From Ephydatia muelleri (taxonomy: Eukaryota; Porifera; Demospongiae; Spongillida; Spongillidae): DNA of 64,000 nucleotides. This document shows positions 58,050 through 64,000 of the stretch, in pieces (the first letter of the stretch is position 1; the number at the start of each line of letters is the position of its first letter). The position numbers were made by a program, and so were the translations under genes. Below the pieces are notes generated by a model. The model saw nothing but the letters and a program-made list of their open reading frames with translations. It was not told the DNA's origin and did not search any database. Location: assembly GCA_013339895.1 (NCBI GenBank), contig JABACO010000029.1, positions 248,001 to 312,000 on the forward strand, written 5' to 3'.

Positions 58050-60275
58050 TCAAACACAATACTTCAATACAGTGTTAGCACCCCAGTTAGCAATGAACAC
58101 ACTGCCATCTCTGGGATCTAGTGCAGTACAAAAGGGATTCTTCAGATTCCCCGCTGTGTGGATCTTGTTCCCTTCAGGATCATAGATGGAGAGACAATTG
58201 CCACTATACTCACTGACAAAGCTGTAACCTTCATCATCAATGGCTATTCCACTGGAATTATTAGAATCACCATACATCCTGACATAGACACCTTCTTTGG
58301 TAAACACTTTGATAGTTTTTGAACAAAAGGCTGCAACATGAATGTTTCCCTGAGGGTCCAAGGCAAGACCACGTGGAGACTGAAAACTAAGACTGCCTGA
58401 GCCATTCCCATCTATGGTTAATAACCAACCACCATTTTCATTGAATATTTGTACCCTATGGTTATTACAGTCAGACACAATCAGTTTGTTGTTGGAGTCA
58501 ATGATGACAGCCAGTGGCCAATTGAACTGTCCCTGACCTGTTCCCTCCTTACCAAACTTATGAAGGAACTTTCCACTTAATGTCAGCTTCTGTACACGAT
58601 GGTTGCCAGTATCAGCAACATACAACACATCTCCCTTGATGGATACACCGTTTGGATAAGAGAACTGACCATCACCACTTCCCCTACTACCTATGGTATT
58701 CAGTTGACCTGCCTGATCAAACACATAAATGTAGCCATCATGGCTCCCTACATAGATGTCTCCATTGTCATGGATGGCTACACAATATGGCCCATCACAC
58801 TGGATCACTTTTTGGGCATTACATAAGGTATGGTAGTCACGTTTAGGCCTCACATCAAGGTCATTAGGACTATTCTGTACATGCTGACCATTCATTGTGA
58901 TGAGGAGCTGGTGAGGACCAGCAGTTTGAGGGGTGAGGGTGATGGTGTAGGTACCATCCCTGTGGTCCTCCACCTCTCCATACGCAACTGCTCCATTATG
59001 GGTCTTGGACCTCATCTCACCCTTCACCTCTACACCACCATGAGGGTACTCCTCCCCCTTTGAGGTCTTGCTTTGTACCTGAACATGGTACCTGGCCCCC
59101 ACCTTGGCTACTGATGTGGACGTCCATGTGCTTGAAGATGGAGAAGGGAAGAATACAATAATTTCACCCAATTTGGACAGTTGTGTGACTAGATCATCTG
59201 TTTGCACAGACGCAGTTATGTTGCTGTGTTGGTTTGGAGTGAGGGAAATGGTTTGGACCCTCTTGAGGGTGGCCTGCAGTTCAGTGGGTATGAGTCCTCC
59301 CAATGCTACAATCTCATGGTCAGTGTGGGTCTGCAGGATCTGGGATACCATATTAGTGTAGTGACCAATGTCTCCAACCATCTTCTCAAACTGCTCCTTC
59401 TGGAGGGTCAGAGCTGTTGTCTTGGATAGTGAAATGGCCTCCAACTCTGACAGTAGTGTCCTTTTTCTTTCTTCCAATGTTTGCTGAAGTATTTCAAAGG
59501 CTTGGTTGATGGCCAAGAAAGCAGTTCGTTTGGAGATCTCCACTTGTTCTATCATCCTGTTATTTCCCTCGATGGCTCCAGTCAGCTTTGTCACTACTTC
59601 TTTTGCATCTTCAAGTGCTCCTGTGATTTCCATTTGATGGATATTAGCTACTGTGGATATTTCCTTCACAGAGTGGCTTTTGTGTGTAACTGTAGTGCAG
59701 TCACGGCATACCGGCAAGCTACAAGTCTCACAATAAAAATTCAATCTATTGTCCTCATGGCTAGGCTGAGAGCAATAATGATCTCTTGGCTTCATGGTGG
59801 TGTGCAGCTGTCTGGCTCCCTCCTGGTCTAGTCCAACCATATTATGTTTGGAAAGATGGCGACTACGTTTGTGATGGTTGTGACAATGCTTACATAGAAA
59901 CTGACGACATGTACAACAGAACACCGCTGCAGGACTATTGCTTCCATCCATACATTCATCACAACACACCTCAGTGTTCACCATCTTGGACATGTACCCT
60001 GCTACCTCTACTTCAAATCCAAGATGGAGGTTCTGAGGGAGAACACTGGCCCCTCCCACTGGGATGCTGGTGTTTTGTTCACAGATGGGACATTGAAACA
60101 TATGTTGGGAATCACTTTTCTCTATCTCATGATGGAGACATTGTAGACAGAAGGAGTGCAAACAAGACAGAATTCTTGGATCATTGAAGGGCCTTGAGCA
60201 CAAATGACAGATAATGACTTTATTAATAACCTTGCTGTTGGTAGTAATGAGATTTTTTAAATTTAAATGACGCAC
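58050..60275 (-). CDS. TRIM-NHL protein (RING, B-boxes, coiled coil, filamin, NHL), right copy
   Basis: An uninterrupted frame of 741 codons ends VLKYCV. RING C3HC4 ligands: C23, C26, C38, H40, C43, C46, C62, C65. B-box 1 is near 103-145 (CCDECMDG...CRQFLCKHC), B-box 2 near 165-207 (HYCSQPSHEDN...FYCETC). A coiled coil spans about 210-330 (LQQTLEERKRTLLSELEAIS). A filamin-type Ig domain lies near 375-485 (GEVEDHRDGTYTITLTPQTA, GPHQLLI). NHL repeats run from about 500 to the end (GSGDGQFSYPNGV, VADTGNHRVQKL, GTGQGQFNWPLAV). The family are E3 ubiquitin ligases or RNA-binding regulators (TRIM2/3/71 group); the target here is unknown. The frame opens with GTG, not ATG. CTACCAACAG|CAAG just before the RING is a possible acceptor, so the start may lie in an upstream exon not seen. 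Confidence 0.85.
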   Translation of the reverse strand: MRHLNLKNLITTNSKVINKVIICHLCSRPFNDPRILSCLHSFCLQCLHHEIEKSDSQHMFQCPICEQNTSIPVGGASVLPQNLHLGFEVEVAGYMSKMVNTEVCCDECMDGSNSPAAVFCCTCRQFLCKHCHNHHKRSRHLSKHNMVGLDQEGARQLHTTMKPRDHYCSQPSHEDNRLNFYCETCSLPVCRDCTTVTHKSHSVKEISTVANIHQMEITGALEDAKEVVTKLTGAIEGNNRMIEQVEISKRTAFLAINQAFEILQQTLEERKRTLLSELEAISLSKTTALTLQKEQFEKMVGDIGHYTNMVSQILQTHTDHEIVALGGLIPTELQATLKRVQTISLTPNQHSNITASVQTDDLVTQLSKLGEIIVFFPSPSSSTWTSTSVAKVGARYHVQVQSKTSKGEEYPHGGVEVKGEMRSKTHNGAVAYGEVEDHRDGTYTITLTPQTAGPHQLLITMNGQHVQNSPNDLDVRPKRDYHTLCNAQKVIQCDGPYCVAIHDNGDIYVGSHDGYIYVFDQAGQLNTIGSRGSGDGQFSYPNGVSIKGDVLYVADTGNHRVQKLTLSGKFLHKFGKEGTGQGQFNWPLAVIIDSNNKLIVSDCNNHRVQIFNENGGWLLTIDGNGSGSLSFQSPRGLALDPQGNIHVAAFCSKTIKVFTKEGVYVRMYGDSNNSSGIAIDDEGYSFVSEYSGNCLSIYDPEGNKIHTAGNLKNPFCTALDPRDGSVFIANWGANTVLKYCV

Positions 60276-60668
60276 TTGACCTATTTGTCCATTGTAATCA
60301 AACTATAGTAGGTACTTCAAATACACTAAATTAGTATAGTATAGCATTACAAGAATCGAAAGGCTAAATGTAATTGACATTTTGAGTGCATGTTACTGCA
60401 TATGAGACACCATAGAGAAAGCTAATAATGGGTGTGGTAAGTCGTATTTATTGCTGTAACAAAGGAGGGAGTGGTGTGATTTTTGTCTGCCTTGAAGTAG
60501 AATCGCAAGTTTTACAGCGTTTTATTACACGCACGATTGATCCATGGCCATTTGTTGAGGACTTTGCAACCACCTTAGGGTTAGGGTTGGGGTTAACCAA
60601 TTTATTATTCGCTACGTTTTGCAATCACAATAATACAGCTTACACAAAACTGTAGATGTCCATATACA
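60276..60668. other. 5' flank of right TRIM-NHL
   Basis: 60276-60410 matches the flank of the left TRIM copy. 60410-60668 is specific to the right copy and includes GGGTTAGGGTTGGGGTTAACC near 60575. No gene supported. Confidence 0.4.
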
Positions 60669-60940
60669 TTATAACAGATGGTGACTACGTCTGTGATGGT
60701 GGTGACAATGTTTGCATAGGAACTGACGACATGTACAACAGAACACCACTGCAGAACTATTGTATTCATCCCTACATTCATCCCTACATTCATCACAACA
60801 CACCTCACTGTTCACCATCTTGGATATGTACCCTGCTACCTCTACTTCAAATCCAAGATGGAGGTTCTGTGGGAGAACACTGGCCCCTCCCACTGGGATG
60901 CTGGTGTTTTGCACAGATGGGACATTGGAACATTTGTTGT
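60669..60940 (-). pseudogene. TRIM-NHL fragment (end of RING, B-box 1), third copy
   Basis: Reads NTSIPVGGASVLPQNLHLGF, EVEVAGYISKMVNSEVCCDE, then a small in-frame duplication (CRDECRDEY) and CRQFLCKHCHHHHRRSHH. It lies directly 5' of the right TRIM-NHL gene on the same strand and is absent from the left copy of the duplicated segment. Confidence 0.8.
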
Positions 60941-61579
60941 AAGTAAGACAGATGGATTTTTATGCGATGTTTATAGCGGCTGTGCACGTGTGCAATATGT
61001 TACAAAAATAAAACAATTCTTCACCGCCAAGATCAAAGTTAAAGGCTTTTATAATGCATAAAAAGCTAGCTGTCCAAACACCTTATTAAATACCATGAAA
61101 GGAGCTCTCTGAAGAAGGAAGTTCTGCAGCCCCTCCCATGGCAGATCTGGCTAATCTCCTGACCATCAACGTGGTCCAGGACATCAGCATCGTACAAGGA
61201 TATATTTGTTCAGTAACCTTGCATGTGAATATCGAAAATTAGTGGATTTGCACACATAAATAATCTATGACCACGTGTGACCTCGAAAGCGCACCCTGCA
61301 TGTAGATGGTACTTTGCGCCGCGCAAGAGGTAACTTTACAGCTATGCGTCTCGTGTTCCGGGCCAGGGCCGGTCCTTACCCTCGTCCCAGAGGGCGTTGG
61401 GGTGTACGCATGGTTGAGAATATCACAACCATGTTCCAAATGCACAGCTTGAGAATGGTATGATACGACGAGAACAATCCATGTGAAGTATGTAACCCTT
61501 TAAACCCAACTGAAATGTAGGGTAATGTGAGGAGTGGTCGGCAGTAGGGAGTGTTCGGCAACCGCACTTTCAACACAAT

Positions 61580-61806
61580 GGGCTATTCCATCATTTAACC
61601 GTACACCCCTACAGATGACAATAATTGCAAACGTATACCCCCGGGACAATTTATAAAAACACCCCTGGACAAGCTTGTATTATACCTCTACCCCCCAGGG
61701 ACAGACTTGTTAATGCCCCCTGGACGAGCTTCTGTTTTGCCCCACCCCCCTGGACAATCTTCTATGTTGTTCCACTCCCCCCTGGACAAGCTTCTATTAT
61801 GCCTTC

Positions 61807-61843
<37 letters not shown>

Positions 61844-61952
61844 GACAGGGATTTAAATGACCACCCCCCCCCCCGGGACATATTCCCTATACCCCCCTGG
61901 ACACCATTTATTGTCATCTGTAGGGGTGTATAATTAAATAATGGAATAGCCC
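61580..61952. mobile_element. TIR element GGGCTATTCC..., copy 2 (373 bp), inverted relative to copy 1
   Basis: Same ends and interior words as 48136-48477 but in the opposite orientation, flanked by the 3-base direct repeat AAT. It contains a long poly-C run at 61809-61841 absent from copy 1, perhaps expanded or misassembled. Pro-rich ORF is not a gene. Confidence 0.8.
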
Positions 61953-62224
61953 AATACAGAGCCTCAAAGAAGACATTTCAATATTTCAAAACAGGTTAAA
62001 AACCATCCTTCTGGGTTGTCTTAGGAGCAGTAAGTATAGTTAAAAGCAACTACGTTCCCTTTTAATAATAACACATGGATGCCGAACACTACCTACACTA
62101 TCGCGCATGCCAATCACTACCTAATCGACCCTATCAGTTGGGTAGGAGCTGTTTGACCTAATCTACCCTATAGACCTTATTCGACCGCAATTATGAATAC
62201 ATTATTGCGTGACTTGCATGTGAC

Positions 62225-62560
62225 ATGATTGATTGTTTATTGAGAAAGGCGTCGCCGTTATTGAGTATGGCTGAACAATCGGATGCGTTTAAGCAGCTTG
62301 ATGCAGTCGGGAAGTCACGCTATAATGAGAAACTTGGTATGCTAGGCATAACAACAGATCCGTACATGACTCCAAAAGATGCTTGGGACTACAACCCCTC
62401 CAGCTCGTTGGCCTGACGTGTCGTTTCCCGACATTTGTGTGTATTTCATTCAGACGATTTCATTCAGAAGACGGGTATACGAAGGGTTCAAAACATAATC
62501 TCCCAGTGCAGAAACTGTCGTAGAATACACCGAGCGAGTTTAAAAAACATACATGTCTAA
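62225..62560 (+). pseudogene. N-terminal remnant of a YqaJ-family-like protein
   Basis: The ORF gives FKQLDAVGKSRYNEKLGMLG, then ITTDPYMTPKDAWDYNP. In another frame PPARWPDVSFPDICVYFIQT continues it. This order (K.RY.EKL...G..DPY......W, then P...(Y/F)PDI..Y......) is what I remember from the N-terminus of animal proteins with a YqaJ recombinase-like nuclease domain. The nuclease domain itself is not in the window. A frameshift near 62395 and a stop at about 62505 break it. Confidence 0.4.
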
Positions 62561-62959
62561 AGGAATGAAGCTAGCCTTACACAAACCATACTATATTAAA
62601 TTAAGTGTTTGAACGATAAGTCACTAAGTTCTTACAGGCCATTCAGCAAAAACACATCTCCCAGTGCGTAATGGTGCGCTACGTACAAATTCAGTAACAC
62701 AGTACCTCTAATGTGTACACTACCTAATCTAACCCATGTGAAGTTAAGTTAGCCCAACATTCCGTAGCCGCACATTAAACACCAATTAAGAACATCGCGC
62801 GCCGCGGGCGCTGTGGCGCAACTGTAAAATCGATAGACGCGCTAGTATATAGTAAAGTACTTTACTACTAGTATGCATAAAAATGTACATAGACCTACAT
62901 GTACACAAAGTTAATAATAACGTACAATGAACAAAAGAAGGCCATCATTATAACCTGCA

Positions 62960-64000
62960 TGCCCCAACCAATGGCCCCTCCCCTTTTTGAACAGGAGAGG
63001 TTCAAGTGTGCATACATAGGAACAATTTTAAGAGTTGCAAGCCCCCAACCAAACAAACCAAAATACAGGTGAGGCTGCACTACTCAGACATCACACACAG
63101 CCCACATGACATGCCTATGCTAGTGGCACGCCCTTGGCCCCTCCCCTTTTTGAACAGGAGAGGTTCAAGTGTGCATATATAGGAACAATTTTAAGAGTTG
63201 CAAGCCCCCAACCAAACAAACCAAAATACAGGTGAGGCTGCACTACTGAGACATCACACACAGCCCACATGACATGCTTGTGCATGTGACACGACCTTGG
63301 CCCCTCCCCTTTTTGAACAGGAGAGGTTCAAGTGTGCATACATAGGCGCCTAGTATGGCGCCGAAGGCGCCCTCGTTCATGACCGAAAAATTGCGAAATT
63401 TGTTAGGAGCGAGACGGGTGTTTTTTGACACCGGATTCGGGAAGGCGGGTGCAAGTTGACCTAGTCCTCGCGCCTTCGGCGCTCGCACCCTAAACCCTAA
63501 ACCCTAAACCCTAAGAATCCTCCTAGACCAGCTAGCTGCTGGGAGTAGGAACAATTTTAAGAGTTGCAAGCCACCAACCAAACAAACCAAAATACAGGTG
63601 AGGCTGCACTACTGAGACATCACACACAGCCCACATGACATGCTTGTGCATGTGACACGCCCTTGGCCCCTCCCCGTTTTGAACAGGAGAGGTTCAAGTG
63701 TGCATTCTTGGGAACAATTTTAAGAGTTGCATACCCCCAACCAAACAAACCAAAATACAGGTGAGGCTGCACTACTGAGACATCACACACAGCTCACATG
63801 ACATGTCTATGCTAGTGGCACGCCCTTGGCTCCTCCCCTTTTTGAATAGGAGAGGTTCAAGTGTGCATACATAGGGACAATTTTAAGGGTTGCATACCCC
63901 CAACCAAATAAAACAAAATTCAGGTGAGGCTGCACTACTGAGACATCACACACAGCCCAAATGACATGCTTGTGCATGTGACACGACCTTGGCCCCTCCC
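62960..64000. repeat. satellite array, unit about 163 bp, runs off the window
   Basis: The block GGAACAATTTTAAGAGTTGC recurs at about 63019, 63181, 63548, 63712 and, with a change, 63878. Each is followed by CCAACCAAACAAACCAAAAT and by CCCCTCCCCTTTTTGAACAG. Units vary by a few percent. ORFs inside are not genes. Confidence 0.9.
63346..63545. mobile_element. 200-bp insertion in the satellite, with CCCTAAA units
   Basis: It interrupts a satellite unit between CATACATAG and GAACAATTTT, with TAG repeated on both sides (63343-63345, 63546-63548) as a possible 3-base target duplication. It contains inverted words GGCGCCGAAGGCGCC and CGCGCCTTCGGCGC. It also has three CCCTAAA units at 63488-63508, like a plant-type telomere repeat. 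No ORF. Confidence 0.6.

Larger units (their letters stand above)
54650..61519. repeat. segmental duplication, right copy
   Basis: Direct copy of 41483-47969. Relative to the left copy it carries an extra LSS exon 10 near 57418-57458 and an extra TRIM fragment at 60669-60940. Both borders coincide with repeats: a CA tract on the left and, 60 bases beyond the right border, a TIR element. Confidence 0.9.

Noticed and set aside
60570..60600. Telomere-like GGGTTAGGGTTGGGG
   Set aside because: Only two degenerate units; too short to call an interstitial telomere.

Overview
The window looks like nuclear DNA from an early-branching animal, most likely a demosponge. Supporting signs are spliced genes with short introns, a metazoan-type TRIM protein (RING, B-boxes, coiled coil, filamin-like domain, NHL repeats), animal-type lanosterol synthase and DNA ligase IV exons, very dense microsatellites, and recurrent ACATGTAC/ATGCATGC words. 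The phylum call is inference; no rRNA, tRNA or mitochondrial marker was recognised. Families were recognised by eye from remembered conserved motifs, not by database search.

Layout. 0-4 kb: non-coding, with a small TIR element and a 1.9 kb minisatellite of 29-bp units. 4.1-5.9 kb and 13.6-15.3 kb: two related two-exon 2-oxoglutarate/Fe(II) oxygenase genes, the best intact genes of the left half, sharing a 272-bp block without a single difference. Between them are minisatellites and a decayed transposase-like gene. 16-33 kb is a graveyard of mobile elements: a LINE reverse transcriptase fragment; a 1.5 kb element with 98-bp terminal inverted repeats holding a RecQ-like helicase exon; a CYP46-like P450 remnant; a hAT element whose middle third is inverted; a DIRS-like remnant; a nearly full-length but broken ZMYM/TTF-type hAT; and an OTU-protease gene. 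33.4-35.3 kb is a 0.8 kb-armed palindrome of an integrase-type transposase.

36-62 kb is dominated by a segmental duplication. Two direct copies, 41.5-48.0 kb and 54.6-61.5 kb, each carry scrambled exons of lanosterol synthase (LSS) on the minus strand next to a TRIM-NHL gene. The right TRIM-NHL gene has an open frame of 741 codons; the left has three frameshifts. LSS exons are repeated, out of order and partly inverted, and different exons are broken in the two copies. Between the copies lies the N-terminal third of DNA ligase IV, also broken. Two copies of a TIR element in opposite orientation sit just beyond the right edges of the two duplicated segments. 62-64 kb has a YqaJ-family-like first exon remnant and a satellite of about 163-bp units interrupted by a 200-bp insertion.

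The likely functional genes are the two oxygenases, the right TRIM-NHL gene and perhaps the OTU gene. Most of the rest is relics. The most unusual feature is the exon-scrambled LSS array.
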